From: Devosia sp. A8/3-2
GTDB lineage: Bacteria > Pseudomonadota > Alphaproteobacteria > Rhizobiales > Devosiaceae
Assembly: GCA_025452255.1 (NCBI GenBank)
Contig: CP104975.1
Coordinates: forward strand, 434,001 to 498,000
Direction of reading: 5' to 3'
Length of the DNA: 64,000 nt
Under the pieces are notes generated by a model, which searched no databases, was not told the DNA's origin, and worked only from the letters and a program-made list of their open reading frames with translations. Each line of letters opens with the position of its first letter. The stretch's first letter is position 1. The position numbers and the translations under genes were made by a program. Positions 11,534-22,197 of this stretch are shown piece by piece.

Positions 11534-12577
11534 CGGCGTTCACTCCCTTGAGGTCCGGGCTTTCAGCGAAATGGCAGGCAACCATGCTGGCGCCCACGGC
11601 TCGCAATTGCGGGTCCTCGGTGCGACAGCGATCGGTGGCAAAGGGGCAGCGAGGATGGAACGCGCAGCCCGATGGGCGATTGGCGGGGTCGGCGACTTCG
11701 CCCTTGAGCCGCATCTGCTGGCGCTTGCAGGCGCGGCGCGGATCGGGCCGCGGCACGGCGGCCAACAAGGCGGCGGTATAGGGATGGCGCGGCTGGGCGA
11801 ACAGCGGCTCAGTGTCGCTGAGCTCGACAATGCGGCCGGCATACATGACCGCGACGCGATCGGAGATGTATTCGACCACACTCAGGTCGTGGCTGATGAA
11901 CACATAGGTGAGGGCGAACTCTTCCTGCAGGTCCTGCATCAGGTTCAGGGTCTGCGCCCGGATCGACACGTCGAGCGCAGACACACATTCGTCCGCCACC
12001 ACCAGCCGTGGATGCACGGCCAGCGCCCGGGCGATGCCGATGCGCTGACGCTCGCCACCCGAAAATGCATAAGGGTAGCGCGCCATGTATTCGGGGCGCA
12101 GACCCACCTTGCGCAGCAGTTCGGCGACGCGGCTTTCCACCTCGCGCTCGTCGGTGACGCCGAAATTGCGTAGGGACTCGCCGATGATGTCGATCACGCG
12201 GCGGCGCGGATTGAGCGAGGCAGAACGGGTCCCTGGAAGATCATACGGATGTCGGAGCGATACGGCCGCAGCTCGGTCTCGCTGAGATGGGCGATGTCGG
12301 TCGCCTGAGCGCCGTGCTTTGCATATTCGATGCGGCCCGCGGTCGGCTCCGGGACGCGCACCAGCGCCTGTCCGAGTGTGGTCTTGCCGCAACCGCTCTC
12401 ACCCACGACGCTGAGAGTTTCGCCGGCCCGGATATCGAGCGTGATGCCATCGACGGCCTTCACATACCCGATGACGCGCTTGAGCACACCACGTCGGATA
12501 GGGAAATGCACCTTCAGATCTTCGGCCCGCATAAGCAGTTCGGATGATGGCGTCAGAGCGATGTCCTGATGGATCAT
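11523..12577 (-). CDS. Dpp/Opp ABC transporter ATP-binding protein (DppF-like), operon A
   Basis: ATPase that powers the operon A importer. It has Walker [10 protein letters not shown], a signature [15 protein letters not shown], a Walker B-like [12 protein letters not shown], the H-loop SHD, and the C-terminal oligopeptide-transporter motif [11 protein letters not shown] with Cys residues. The start ATG at 12577 overlaps the stop of the preceding ATPase gene (ATGA), implying translational coupling. The frame changes near 12220-12230, between MIFQGP and ASLNPR. Full length (about 350 residues) is normal for DppF-type proteins that carry the extra C-terminal domain. Confidence 0.85.
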
Positions 12578-13613
12578 GCCGTCACCTCGTTTTCGGCCTT
12601 CAGCACGGCCGGGTCGCGCATGTGGCAGGCGACGAAATGGTTGGGCTCGAGCTCAAGCGTCCGCGGATCGACGACCTCGCACAGGCCAGCTCGCGCCTCA
12701 GGGCAGCGGGTGTTGAACGGGCAACCCACCGGCCGGTTGAGTGGGTGCGGCACCATGCCTTCAATGGCGTGGAGCCGCTGTCCCCAGGCCCGCCGCGCGC
12801 CCAGCTTGGGAATCGAGGACAGCAAAGCCGGGGTATAGGGATGCTGCGCATTGTAGAAAATGTCGTCGACGCTGCCGCGCTCGACCACGCGGCCCAGATA
12901 GACCACCGCCACCTCGTCCGCGATCTCGGCAACCACGCCCGGGTCGTGGGTGATGAAAATCACCCCCATGCCAAACTCGTTCTGCAGTCCGGCGATCAGG
13001 TCGAGAATGTTGGCCCGGGTTGTGACATCGAGCGCCGTGGTCGGCTCGTCGGCGATGAGCAAAGCCGGCTGGCAGGCTAGCGCCATAGCAATCATCACCC
13101 GTTGCCGCATGCCGCCGCTGAGCTCAGAACGGATAGTTGGCCGAGGCGCTCACGCGGGTTGGGAATACCGACCTTGTCCGGGGCGTCCACTGCCCGCGCA
13201 ATGGCCGCCTTCTGCCCGATCTTGTGGTGCAGTAGTATCTTTTCGACCAATTGATCGCCCACGCTATGCACCGGCGACAGCGAGTTCATCGGCTCCTGGA
13301 AGATCATGGCGATGTCGCGCCCGCGAATGGCTCAGAATCGGCTTGCCCGTTGGATCGAGCTTGGCAATATCCACCGGCTCTGGCCCGGCCGACAGAACAC
13401 GATCTCGCCATCGGTGACACGTCCGGGCCGCGACACAATCTGCAGGATCGAGCGCGCGAGCATCGACTTGCCCGAGCCGCTTTCGCCCACGATGCAGAGG
13501 GTCTTGCCGGCATGCGCATCGACATCGACGCCATCGACGGCACGAACCGAGCCTTCGCGCACAGCGAACTGAACCTTGAGGTTGCGGATGCTGAGAAGGG
13601 GCTGGTTGGTCAT
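12574..13613 (-). CDS. Dpp/Opp ABC transporter ATP-binding protein (DppD-like), operon A
   Basis: Partner ATPase of the DppF-like protein. Walker [10 protein letters not shown] lies near the N-terminus, the Q-loop is [11 protein letters not shown], the signature [15 protein letters not shown], Walker [13 protein letters not shown], the H-loop ITHD, and the C-terminal Cys motif is [11 protein letters not shown]. The protein is split over at least three frames, with changes near 13125-13135, 13310-13325 and about 13370. This makes it the most broken gene of the operon; the intact paralogue is at 18973-20010. The start ATG at 13613 overlaps the stop of the DppC-like permease (ATGA). Confidence 0.8.
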
Positions 13614-14749
13614 GAATAGGGATCCGCAGCGTCGCGCAGGCCATCACCAAGAAAGTTGAGGGCAAGAACTGTGATGATCACGAGAAGACCTGGAGTAAGC
13701 AGCCAAGGTGCTTCAGCCAGCGAACGCACGTTCTGGGCCTCCCGGAGCAGCACGCCCCAGCTCACAACCGGTGGCCTCAGCCCGATGCCGAGGAACGACA
13801 GTGATGTCTCGGCGATGATCATCGCCGGGATCGCTAGCGTCACCGAGGCGATGATGTGAGAAACGAAACCGGGCACCAGATGCCGCCGGATGATGGTCAT
13901 CTGGCTGGTGCCGTCGAGCCGCGCGGCAACGACGAACGGTTCGTTGCGCCACGACATGAAGCGGCCGCGCACCTCGCGCGCCAACGAAGTCCAGCCGATC
14001 AGTGAAATGATCATCGTGATGATGAGATAGACCAGCACCGGCGACCGGGTGACGGGAATGGCGGCGGCAAGGCCCATCCACAGCGGGATGGTTGGGACCG
14101 ACATGATGAACTCGATGATGCGCTGGATGAAGTTGTCGATCCAGCCGCCGAAATAGCCTGAGATGCCACCGAGGATGACGCCGAGCACCGGGCTGATGGC
14201 AACGCCGATCAGCCCGATCGAGGTAGAAATGCGCGTGCCGTAGATGACGCGACTCAACACGTCGCGACCCAGACGATCGGAGCCGAGCAGATAAAACGGC
14301 TGGGTGACGTCGACCGGCCCGATCAGGTGGATATCGGCAGGAATGAAACCCCACATCATGTAGGGCTGGCCCTTGACGAACAAGCCCACCGGAACACGTA
14401 TTGATTCATCGAGCGTAAACACCCGGCGCAGCGTATTGGGGTCACGCTGCGACGAGAACCCGTTCACATGCATGCCAAACTGGGTCGCTCCGCCTTCGTC
14501 GGTGTAGAAGAATTTCAGTGGCTGCAGCGCAAGCATGGTGTAGGCGGAGTCGTAGTGGTCAGGCGTGCGCGGCGCGACGAACTCACAGAAGGCACCGACC
14601 GGGTAGATCAACGCGATGACGACAAGGCTCGCTACGGCCAGTTTGTGTTCGGTGAACTTCATCCATACCAGTTGGCGCTGGCTGGCCATGCCTACCGCAG
14701 CGGCATCACGCTGCCGCACCACCTGCGGTTCTTCGAGCGCCGCAGTCAT
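13610..14749 (-). CDS. Dpp/Opp ABC transporter permease (DppC-like), operon A
   Basis: Intact 379-residue permease, first gene of operon A. It has an N-terminal cytoplasmic segment, a first membrane helix (LAVASLVVIALIYPVGAF), an approximately 110-residue periplasmic insert, then the conserved FLLGSDRLGRDVLSRVIYGTR-type entrance and the EAA loop (SLAREVRGR...VVAARLDGTS). About six membrane segments are expected. The periplasmic insert is also present in the operon B paralogue and is longer than in E. coli DppC. The intergenic region upstream (14750-15064) holds the promoter and a palindromic operator candidate shared with the divergent LacI gene. Confidence 0.88.
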   Translation of the reverse strand: MTAALEEPQVVRQRDAAAVGMASQRQLVWMKFTEHKLAVASLVVIALIYPVGAFCEFVAPRTPDHYDSAYTMLALQPLKFFYTDEGGATQFGMHVNGFSSQRDPNTLRRVFTLDESIRVPVGLFVKGQPYMMWGFIPADIHLIGPVDVTQPFYLLGSDRLGRDVLSRVIYGTRISTSIGLIGVAISPVLGVILGGISGYFGGWIDNFIQRIIEFIMSVPTIPLWMGLAAAIPVTRSPVLVYLIITMIISLIGWTSLAREVRGRFMSWRNEPFVVAARLDGTSQMTIIRRHLVPGFVSHIIASVTLAIPAMIIAETSLSFLGIGLRPPVVSWGVLLREAQNVRSLAEAPWLLTPGLLVIITVLALNFLGDGLRDAADPYS

Positions 14750-14851
14750 AGCGGGTTGGCAGGCGCAAGCTTACAAGGCAAAACACGGAGCTTCATTGGC
14801 CGACCTCCCCACATGCGGCTCCTTGTTTGGAGCATTTTTGCATTAAGTTAG

Positions 14852-14874
14852 CCAAACATGATCACGTGATTTGG
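14852..14874. promoter_or_regulatory. Palindromic operator candidate between operon A and the LacI gene
   Basis: ATCACGTGAT at 14861-14870 is a perfect 10-bp palindrome flanked by CCAAA (14852-14856) and TTTGG (14870-14874). It lies about 105 bases upstream of the DppC-like start and 190 bases upstream of the LacI gene, where a LacI-family operator would be expected. Binding is inferred. Confidence 0.5.
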
Positions 14875-15064
14875 CAATCGTCAAGCGGCTTTGTGAACGC
14901 GGTCCGGCACAAAACACCAACGACCGCATCTAAAATCAGGCAACAATACGCCGAATTGCTGGGAATTTTAGCGTTCTGCTCTGTGTTACTGACCCACAAA
15001 ATGTAAAAAACAGAACCGCCTCAACAGCCGATCAGTTGACAAGCGATGCAAATGGGACCTAACA

Positions 15065-16162
15065 ATGAAAAAACAAGATAACAAACAAGCAGGTCGGGAG
15101 GATCGTGCCGTCGGCACTGTTATGGCGCGTGTCACCATCCAGAATATTGCCGATCATCTCGGCATCTCGAAGTTCGCGGTTTCTCGCGCCCTGAGCGGAA
15201 AGGCCGGAGTAAGCGAGCCGACGCGCAGGCTTATCGAGCAGGCGGCGGCGTCGCTGGGCTACGATGCGCGGAGCCGTGCGCGCAAAACGATGACGGTCGA
15301 TGTGATCTTCAGGAACCGGGCGACCGCAAGCCGCGAGCTTTGGGTCGACGTGCAGAATGGCATCGATCAGGAAGCGGCTGCGCGGGGCCATGGCGTTTCC
15401 GTCCGTTTGCTGGAGGACGTCGATGAGTTAGGACGGGCGGGGAGTGATTCCGTCGGCTACATCTCGGTTGGGCCCCATCCCGCGTCCACGCTGGATGCCG
15501 CGTTGAAAAGCGCCCTGCCCGCGGTTGTCGTCAACCACATCGTGCCGCCCCTTTGGCCCAAGGACCAGATCAGCGCGGCAGACGTCGAGGCCGGCGTCTT
15601 CGTTGCGCATTACACGGAATCGCTTGGCCATCGCAGGGTGGTCTACACGCATGGTCGATTGGGCTATCCAGGGCGCTCGGCGCGGCTGGCTGGCTTCGCG
15701 GACGCGATCGCCGAGGCGAAGGATATGGAATTGCGGGAGGTCGCGTTTTCGGACGATCAGGCCGCGGGCGACCTGCGCGAAGCGGTGATTGCCATGGCTG
15801 CCACAGGGTTCGAGCCAACCGCGTTCTTCTGCGGCAGTGACACGGTTGCCGTCACGGTGGTTTCCGAGTTGATGCGCATGGGGCTGCGCATCCCCGAGGA
15901 CGTGTCGGTGGTTGGGCATGCCGATTATGCGATAGCCACCCGCATATCCCCACAATTGACCACAGTGCACATGCCGCACCGAGAAATGGGTATTGCCGCC
16001 GTCAGGGTGTTGCTGGCGCGAGCCGGCCAGTCGCCATTCATGGACGGCCTGCCACCGCAGCGGATCAACCTTGTGCCCAATCTGGTCGAGCGGCAGTCAA
16101 GCGGTCCCGCCACGAGCGAGTCCCGGCGGCACCGGCTGCGCGACCTGACTATACCGACATGA
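15065..16162 (+). CDS. LacI-family transcriptional regulator 1
   Basis: N-terminal LacI headpiece (TIQNIADHLGISKFAVSRAL, then SGKAGVSEPTRRLI and the hinge helix ASLGYDARSRA), followed by a periplasmic-binding-protein-like effector domain (SVVGHADYAIATRISPQLTTV near the C-terminus). The ATG at 15065 has only a weak GGGA site; an ATG at 15122 just before RVTIQ is an equally good start. TTGACA at 15036-15041 with TAACAA at 15060-15065 could be a promoter, which would favour the later start. It probably controls divergent operon A and its own downstream genes, responding to a sugar or sugar-acid ligand. Confidence 0.88.
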   Translation: MKKQDNKQAGREDRAVGTVMARVTIQNIADHLGISKFAVSRALSGKAGVSEPTRRLIEQAAASLGYDARSRARKTMTVDVIFRNRATASRELWVDVQNGIDQEAAARGHGVSVRLLEDVDELGRAGSDSVGYISVGPHPASTLDAALKSALPAVVVNHIVPPLWPKDQISAADVEAGVFVAHYTESLGHRRVVYTHGRLGYPGRSARLAGFADAIAEAKDMELREVAFSDDQAAGDLREAVIAMAATGFEPTAFFCGSDTVAVTVVSELMRMGLRIPEDVSVVGHADYAIATRISPQLTTVHMPHREMGIAAVRVLLARAGQSPFMDGLPPQRINLVPNLVERQSSGPATSESRRHRLRDLTIPT

Positions 16163-16171
16163 GGGCTTCAG

Positions 16172-16976
16172 ATGCATGATGATGGTGAAGCGGCAGAGCC
16201 TCACGAGAGCATCGAGGCAGCTCCGACAGGATCTTTCGCGTCGGAAGCCGCGCATCTGCTGCTGGAGGCGCGCCGAACGGGAACCACGTTGGCGCATCTC
16301 CCTCCTCACCTGCGGCCCAGCTCGCAGGCTGATGCGCACCGCATCCGGGATGCCATCATCGCTCAACTGGGGACGGTGGGCGGCTGGAAGATTTTCGCGG
16401 GCGATGATGCAGCGCCATTCCTCTCGCCCTTGCCCACGCCCCTGATCTTCGAGCAAGGCCACGTCGCGACCGGTGGACCGTTGCCGATCGTTCTCGTCGA
16501 ACTCGAAATTGCCCTGACGCTTGGCCGCGACCTGCCGGCGCAGAAAAGCCCATACGATTCGGCCTCGGTCCGTGACGCCGTTGCCAGCTTTCACCCGCTC
16601 ATCGAACTCATCACCTTCAGCTGGACGGATAGGGAGCAGGTCGATCGGCTGACGCAGTTGAGCGACCTGCAGAACAGTGCCGGCTTCGTTGTGGGCAATG
16701 GTCTGACCGATTGGGAAACGCTCGATACGGCCGATGCCAAATCCAGAGTTGATCTTCGATGACGTCAGAACAGGCCAGTGCGTCCACCGGTGCCGACATG
16801 GCAGCGATCCTGCGAACGCTGGCCCTGTTGGCAAACCATGCCCCGGCTCGCGGCATGCCGCTGCGCCGCGGCCAGTCGTCACGACCGGCGCACGGCTCGT
16901 CGCGCCCACCGGCGCCGCCAGAACCATTCGCGGCGAAATTGCGGGCTCGGGCGTGGTCGAGACGGCGCTCGGCTAG
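16172..16976 (+). CDS. 2-keto-4-pentenoate hydratase-like protein (FAH superfamily), frame-broken
   Basis: About 268 residues resembling MhpD/COG3971 hydratases: an N-terminal helix region (EAAHLLLEARRTGTTLAHLP, LRPSSQADAHRIRDAI), GGWKI, the metal-site region VELEIALTLGRDLP and HPLIELI, and a C-terminal TTGARLVAPTGA core. Such enzymes hydrate 2-keto-4-enoates in degradation of aromatic compounds or sugar acids. The frame changes near 16750, 16775 and 16880 within about 130 bases; outside these the similarity is continuous to the TAG at 16974-16976. It lies 9 bases after the LacI gene and 25 bases before the dehydrogenase gene, so the three form an operon. Confidence 0.7.
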
Positions 16977-17001
16977 CCAATTCAAGAATGCGGAGGACGG
17001 A

Positions 17002-17883
17002 ATGCAAGTAGGGTTTATCGGCTCGGGAGTTATGGGTTCGCCGATGGCGGGACAGCTGATTGCTGGAGGGCATGAGGTCCATCTCTATAGGGTGAAGGCC
17101 CGCCATGACGACCTGCTGGATCGCGGTGGAAAACGCTGCGACAGCGCCGCCCAGGTTGCCGAGCGCTCCGAAATCGTCATTCTTATGCTGCCCGATACCG
17201 ACGATGTCGAATCCGTGCTGTTCGGCGAGGAAGGCATTGCCGATCACCCGGCACCGAGCAAACTCGTCATCGACATGAGCTCGATTTCACCTGTCGCGAC
17301 CAAACAGTTCGCCGAACGCCCGGCCGCCAAGGGCGTGGGCTATGTCGATGCCCCAGTGTCGGGTGGCGAGGTCGGTGCCAAGGCTGGGACCCTATCGATC
17401 ATGGCAGGAGGCAGTGAGGCGGATTTTGCCCGCGCCCTGCCCCTGTTCGAGAAGATGGGCAAGAATATCACGCGCGTCGGTGGTGTGGGTGACGGCCAGA
17501 CGGCAAAGGTTGCCAACCAGATCATTGTCGGTCTGACCATCGAGGCGATCGCCGAAGCGCTGACCTTCGCCAAAGCGGCCGGCGCCGAGCCGGCCAAGGT
17601 GCGCGAGGCGCTCATGGGCGGCTTTGCTTCATCGCGTATTCTCGAGGTGCATGGGGACCGCATGGTCAAGCGCACCTTCGACCCCGGCTTCCGCATCCGC
17701 CTGCACCGCAAGGATCTGAGCTCGGCCATCGACGCTGCGCGCCAACTCGATCTTAGCTTGCCCAATACGGCTGCGACGCAGCAGTTGATGAACGGCGCCG
17801 TCGCCATTGGCCCGGGAGATCGGGATCACTCCGCACTGATCCAGATGATCGAGCACCTGTCCGCAATTAAACACGACGCCTAG
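17002..17883 (+). CDS. 2-hydroxy-3-oxopropionate (tartronate semialdehyde) reductase-like beta-hydroxyacid dehydrogenase
   Basis: A 293-residue NAD(P)-dependent beta-hydroxyacid dehydrogenase of the GarR/GlxR/MmsB family. The Rossmann motif GFIGSGVMGSPMA is at the N-terminus, the substrate-binding DAPVSGGEVGAKAGTLSIMAGG in the middle, and the catalytic Lys lies in GQTAKVANQI. It reduces tartronate semialdehyde to glycerate or acts on a related 3-hydroxyacid. The ATG at 17002 is preceded by GGAGGA, which fixes the start well inside a longer open frame. The gene is intact. Neighbouring hydratase and importer genes suggest a role in catabolism of the imported compound. Confidence 0.85.
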   Translation: MQVGFIGSGVMGSPMAGQLIAGGHEVHLYRVKARHDDLLDRGGKRCDSAAQVAERSEIVILMLPDTDDVESVLFGEEGIADHPAPSKLVIDMSSISPVATKQFAERPAAKGVGYVDAPVSGGEVGAKAGTLSIMAGGSEADFARALPLFEKMGKNITRVGGVGDGQTAKVANQIIVGLTIEAIAEALTFAKAAGAEPAKVREALMGGFASSRILEVHGDRMVKRTFDPGFRIRLHRKDLSSAIDAARQLDLSLPNTAATQQLMNGAVAIGPGDRDHSALIQMIEHLSAIKHDA

Positions 17884-17926
17884 GCCGCGCCGGTGAGCAC
17901 GGCCGTCGCTGGGGCACACTCTGGTG

Positions 17927-18976
17927 TTACGGAACGCCGGTGCCTGCCAATTCCAGCTGGTCAGCATAGTGGCATGCGGCCGACTGGCCTTTGCCGAGCG
18001 ACCGCAATGGTGGCGACTCTGCCCGGCAGAGATCGGTGGCGTAACGGCAGCGCGGGTGAAATGCACAGCCGGTTGGCAGGTTGGTAACGTCAGCGACTTC
18101 GCCGGGCAGCCGGATGCGATCTCCTTTCCGACGCAAGCGCGGATCGGGCCGCGGCACGGCCGAAAGCAGCGCTTCGGTATAGGGGTGCTTGGGCGCATCG
18201 AAGAGCGTTTGGGTCGGCCCGATCTCCGCCAGCTTGCCGGCATACATCACGGCCACCCGGTCGCAAATGTGCTGGATCACCGCCGTGTCATGGCCGACGA
18301 ACAGGTAGGTCAGATTGAACTCGCGCTTGAGTTCTGCGCAGCAGCCGCAGGATCTGCGCCTGCACAGACACGTCGAGCGCCGAGACCGCCTCATCGCAGA
18401 CGACGAAGGCCGGATTGAGCGCCAGCGCACGCGCAATGCCGATGCGCTGCCGTTCACCACCCGAAAAGGCATGCGGATAGCGCTTGATATATTCTGGCCG
18501 CAGCCCGACGCGGCGCAGCAACGTCGCCACCCGCTCATCTGTCTCGGCTTTGGCGACGCCGTTATATTCAAGGCTCTGACCGATGATCTCGCCAACTGGC
18601 AGACGCGGGTTGAGCGAGGCATTGGGATCCCGGAACACCATACGCATGTCGCAGCGCAGCCGCTTGAGTTCGGCATTGTCGGCCGCAACGACATCGACCT
18701 CGCGTCCATCCGATTGGCGGAACTGTATCGTGCCGGCCGTTGGCTCAACGATGCGCAATAGTGCGCGCCCGGTGGTGGTTTTGCCGCAGCCGCTCTCCCC
18801 GACGAGGCCAAGAACTTCACCCCGGCGCACCTCGAAGGACACGCCATCGACGGCCTTCACCGGCCGACCGTACGACGCAGCAGGCCGCGTGTGATCGGGA
18901 AGTGCACCTTGAGATCGTTCACGCGCAGCAGCACGGGCGATTTATCCACCGTACCTATCGGGGTCATGTCGGTCAT
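17927..18976 (-). CDS. Dpp/Opp ABC transporter ATP-binding protein (DppF-like), operon B
   Basis: Last gene of operon B. Walker [12 protein letters not shown], signature [15 protein letters not shown], a Walker B-like [11 protein letters not shown], the H-loop GHD, and the C-terminal [11 protein letters not shown] motif. The start ATG at 18976 overlaps the stop of the upstream ATPase gene (ATGA) behind a GGAGG site and gives MTDMTPIG. Two frame changes, near 18860 (before VKAVDGVSF) and near 18340 (after [13 protein letters not shown]), cancel each other in length. Pairs with the DppD-like ATPase of the operon. Confidence 0.85.
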
Positions 18977-20010
18977 TTCCTGCCTCCGGCGAGATGGACC
19001 ACGGACGGCACTTGCTCATGCAGCAGGCAACGTACCTGCGAGCCGTCAGGCAGATCGGTCCGCCTAGGATCGAACTTGTCGCAAAGGCCAGCCACTGCTT
19101 CGCGGCAGCGTGGATGGAAGCTGCAGCCACCCGGACGATTGAGCGGATTGGGCACCATGCCCTCGATGGTGTCGAGATCCTCACCCACATGGATGCCAAG
19201 CCGCGGGATGGAACGCAGCAGGCCGCGGGTGTATGGATGCTTTGGGTCGTGGAAAATGCCGTCGACATCGGAGCGCTCGACCACCCGGCCCAGATACATC
19301 ACCGCGACATTGTCGGCGATTTCGGCCACCACACCGAGATCATGGGTGATGAACAAGACAGCCATGCCGGATTCGGCCTGCAGCTCCTTGATCAGGTCGA
19401 GAATGACAGCCTGCGTGGTCACATCGAGCGCCGTGGTCGGCTCGTCGGCGATCAGCAGCCGGGGATTGCATGACAGGGCCGGGGCGATCATGGCGCGCTG
19501 GCGCATGCCGCCGGACAACTGGAACGGATAGGCGTTGAGCCGTTCTTCCGGCCGAGGCATGCCGACGCGGCGCAGGATCTCGACGGCGCGGTCGCGGGCT
19601 TCTCGTTTGCCGACTTTGCGGTGTAGACGGATGGCATCCATGATCTGGGAGCCGATGGTCTGCACCGGCCCCAACGAGGTCATCGGCTCTCGGAAGATCA
19701 TGGCGATCTCATTGCCACGGACGCTGCGAATTTCCTCGCCGGTGGGATCGAGGCTCGCGAGGTCCACCATGGTGCCATCCGACCTGCGGAAGTTCATCAC
19801 CCCGCCGACCACGTTGCCGGGGCGGGAGACAATGCGCAGAATCGAGCGTGCCAGCATCGACTTGCCGCAGCCGGATTCACCGACCACGCACACCGTCTCG
19901 CCGTCGCCGATGGTGAGGTCTACTCCGTCGACAGCCCGGATGGGGTTGCCGGTGCCGAAATAGGTCTTGAGGCCACTGATCTCGAGCAGAGGCGTGGTGT
20001 TACTGGCCAT
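18973..20010 (-). CDS. Dpp/Opp ABC transporter ATP-binding protein (DppD-like), operon B
   Basis: Intact 345-residue ATPase. Walker [10 protein letters not shown] (residues about 45-53), Q-loop IFREPMTSL, signature [15 protein letters not shown], Walker [14 protein letters not shown]-loop ITHD, C-terminal [11 protein letters not shown]. The Q-loop reads FREP instead of the usual FQEP, so the conserved Gln is replaced by Arg here (compare FQEP in operon A). Start overlaps the permease gene end by 11 bases. Energises import by operon B. Confidence 0.9.
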   Translation of the reverse strand: MASNTTPLLEISGLKTYFGTGNPIRAVDGVDLTIGDGETVCVVGESGCGKSMLARSILRIVSRPGNVVGGVMNFRRSDGTMVDLASLDPTGEEIRSVRGNEIAMIFREPMTSLGPVQTIGSQIMDAIRLHRKVGKREARDRAVEILRRVGMPRPEERLNAYPFQLSGGMRQRAMIAPALSCNPRLLIADEPTTALDVTTQAVILDLIKELQAESGMAVLFITHDLGVVAEIADNVAVMYLGRVVERSDVDGIFHDPKHPYTRGLLRSIPRLGIHVGEDLDTIEGMVPNPLNRPGGCSFHPRCREAVAGLCDKFDPRRTDLPDGSQVRCLLHEQVPSVVHLAGGRK

Positions 20011-21147
20011 AAGGGTCCGCCGCGTCGATCAGGCCATCGCCAAGGAAGTTCATCGAAAGCACCGCCACCACGATTGCGGCACCGGGCAGGAAGAGCCATG
20101 GCGCCGACGCTACCGAACGAATGTTCTGGGCCTCCTGCAACAGCACGCCCCAGCTCACCACCGGCGGCTTGAGACCGATGCCGATGAAGCTGAGCGCTGT
20201 TTCCGCCGAGATCATCGCTGGAATGGCCAAGGTGACCGAGGCCACGATGTGACTGAGGAAAGACGGCACCAGATGCTTGCGGATGATGGCCATCTCCCCC
20301 AAGCCATCGAGGCGCGCCGCGACGACGAAATCCTCGTGCTTGAGCGCCATGAACTTGCCACGCACTTCACGCGCCAGCCCGGTCCAGCCGATCAGCGAGA
20401 GAATGATGGTGATGGCAAAATAGACCTGCAGCGCCGACCAGCTTTGCGGAATGGCCGCCGCCGAGCCCATCCACAGTGGGATGGTCGGAATGGATTGCAG
20501 GAACTCGATGGAGCGCTGGATCAGGTTGTCAACCGTGCCGCCCATGAAGCCCGATATGCCACCCAGGATGATGCCGAGCACAAGGCTGACGGTAACGCCG
20601 ATCAGGCCGATCGACATGGACACGCGGGTGCCATGGATGGTGCGGCTCAACACGTCACGCCCCAGCCGGTCCGCTCCGAACAGGTACATCGGATCGCGCG
20701 CATTGACGGGCGTGATGAAGTGGATATCGGCCGGTATGAACCCGAACATGAGGTAGGGCTCGCCCTTGCCGAAGAAGGCGACCGGCACCGGCTTGTCCGG
20801 ATCGGGCGCGAAAGTCCGCCTGAACGAGACCGGGTCGACCGAGCTCGAATAGCCGTTCACGTGAGGGGCAAAACGCCAGCCATTTTCATCTGCCATGAAG
20901 AAGTTGAGCTGCTGGGGCTGTGCATAGGCGTAGCGACCCTCGTAATAGTCCGGCGAAAATGGCGCCGAGAACTCTGCAAAGATCGCAACCGGTAGATCCC
21001 CAGCACCACGGCACCGCTCAGTAGCGCGATCTTGTTGCGGCGGAAGCGCCACCAGATCAGTTGCCACTGGCCGGCAACCTGTTCCTTGTATTCCGGCTCG
21101 GCCGGGGTGGCGATCGGTGGTGCGGACGCGATTGTCTGGTCGGTCAT
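20000..21147 (-). CDS. Dpp/Opp ABC transporter permease (DppC-like), operon B
   Basis: About 382 residues with the same build as the operon A paralogue: an N-terminal cytoplasmic part (QWQLIWWRFRRNKIALLSG), a first helix, a periplasmic insert with NGYSSSVDPVSFRRTF, then YLFGADRLGRDVLSRTIHGT and the EAA loop VVAARLDGLGE. One frame change near 20990-21000 in the first membrane helix (GAVVLGIY to LPVAIFAEF). Start ATG at 21147, 10 bases after the DppB-like gene. Confidence 0.87.
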
Positions 21148-21157
21148 TGCGCCCTCC

Positions 21158-22144
21158 TCAACTGTAGCGAATGCGCGGATCGAGCCACGCGAGCAGAATG
21201 TCGGAAATCAGCGTGCCGATGACCGTCAGGGTCGACAGCAACAGGATGAAACTGCCGGCCAGATACATGTCCCGGGTTAGTAGGGACCGCAGCAGCATGG
21301 GCCCCGAGGTCGGCAGATTGAGCACGATGGCGGTGATGGTCGCCCCGGAAACCAACCCGGGGAGAACCCAACCGACCGTCGATACGAAGGGGTTGAGCGC
21401 GACGCGAACCGGATATTTCAGCAGCAGTACATGTTCGGGGTGACCCATGGCCCCGGCCGTCACCACGTAGGGCTTGTTCAGCTCGTCCAGCAGGTTGGCG
21501 CGCATGATGCGGATGAGGCTGGCGGTGCCCGCCATGCCCAGCACGATGACGGGTATCCACAGGTGGCTGATCAGATCACCCACCTTGGCCGGGCTCCACG
21601 GCAGGTTCTCAAACTCCGGCGAGAACAGGCCGCCAACCGACTGTCCGAGATAGCGGAAGGACAGATACATGAAGACCAGCGCGATGAGGAAGTTGGGGAT
21701 AGCCGGGCCGATAAAGCCGACGAACGTCGCCAGATGCGCGCCGATCGAATGGCGGCGGATGGCGGAATAGATGCCGATGGGAAAGGCCACGGCCCAGATG
21801 AACAGCAGCGTCGAAACCGACAACACGATGGTCAACCCCATGCGCTCATAGATAAGGGTCGCAACAGGGCGGTTCCACTCGAACGACTGGCCGAAATCGC
21901 CGTAGAACAGAATATTGGAAATCCACTTCCAGTATTGCACGTAGAAGGGCTCACCCGGGCCGTAGCGCTCGCGCATGCCTTCTACGAAGGCTCGGTTGAC
22001 CTGGACGCCCTCCGCACTGAGACCGGCCACCATCGAACTCAGGTAGTCCCCCGGCGGCAGCTGGATGATGATGAAGGTCAGCACCGAGACCAAGGCCGGG
22101 GTCACCAGCATGTAGCCTAGCCGGCGGATGAGGAAAGTGAGCAT
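21158..22144 (-). CDS. Dpp/Opp ABC transporter permease (DppB-like), operon B
   Basis: Intact 328-residue permease. Membrane segment 1 at residues 10-30 (LGYMLVTPALVSVLTFIII), then IQLPPGDYLSSMVAGL, the GTASLIRIMRANLLDEL cytoplasmic loop (EAA region), and the terminal DILLAWLDPRIRYS. It serves as the intact reference for the frame-broken operon A copy. Lies between the binding-protein gene (53 bases upstream) and the DppC-like gene. Confidence 0.9.
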   Translation of the reverse strand: MLTFLIRRLGYMLVTPALVSVLTFIIIQLPPGDYLSSMVAGLSAEGVQVNRAFVEGMRERYGPGEPFYVQYWKWISNILFYGDFGQSFEWNRPVATLIYERMGLTIVLSVSTLLFIWAVAFPIGIYSAIRRHSIGAHLATFVGFIGPAIPNFLIALVFMYLSFRYLGQSVGGLFSPEFENLPWSPAKVGDLISHLWIPVIVLGMAGTASLIRIMRANLLDELNKPYVVTAGAMGHPEHVLLLKYPVRVALNPFVSTVGWVLPGLVSGATITAIVLNLPTSGPMLLRSLLTRDMYLAGSFILLLSTLTVIGTLISDILLAWLDPRIRYS

Positions 22145-22197
22145 CGCGAGCCTCCGAGTTATGCCGGCCCCCGGCTTTCGCCGCGGGGTCGAAAATC

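Noticed and set aside
15036-15065. TTGACA / TAACAA as the LacI 1 promoter
   Set aside because: Plausible, but would place the transcript start inside or after the first possible start codon; mentioned in the gene entry only.
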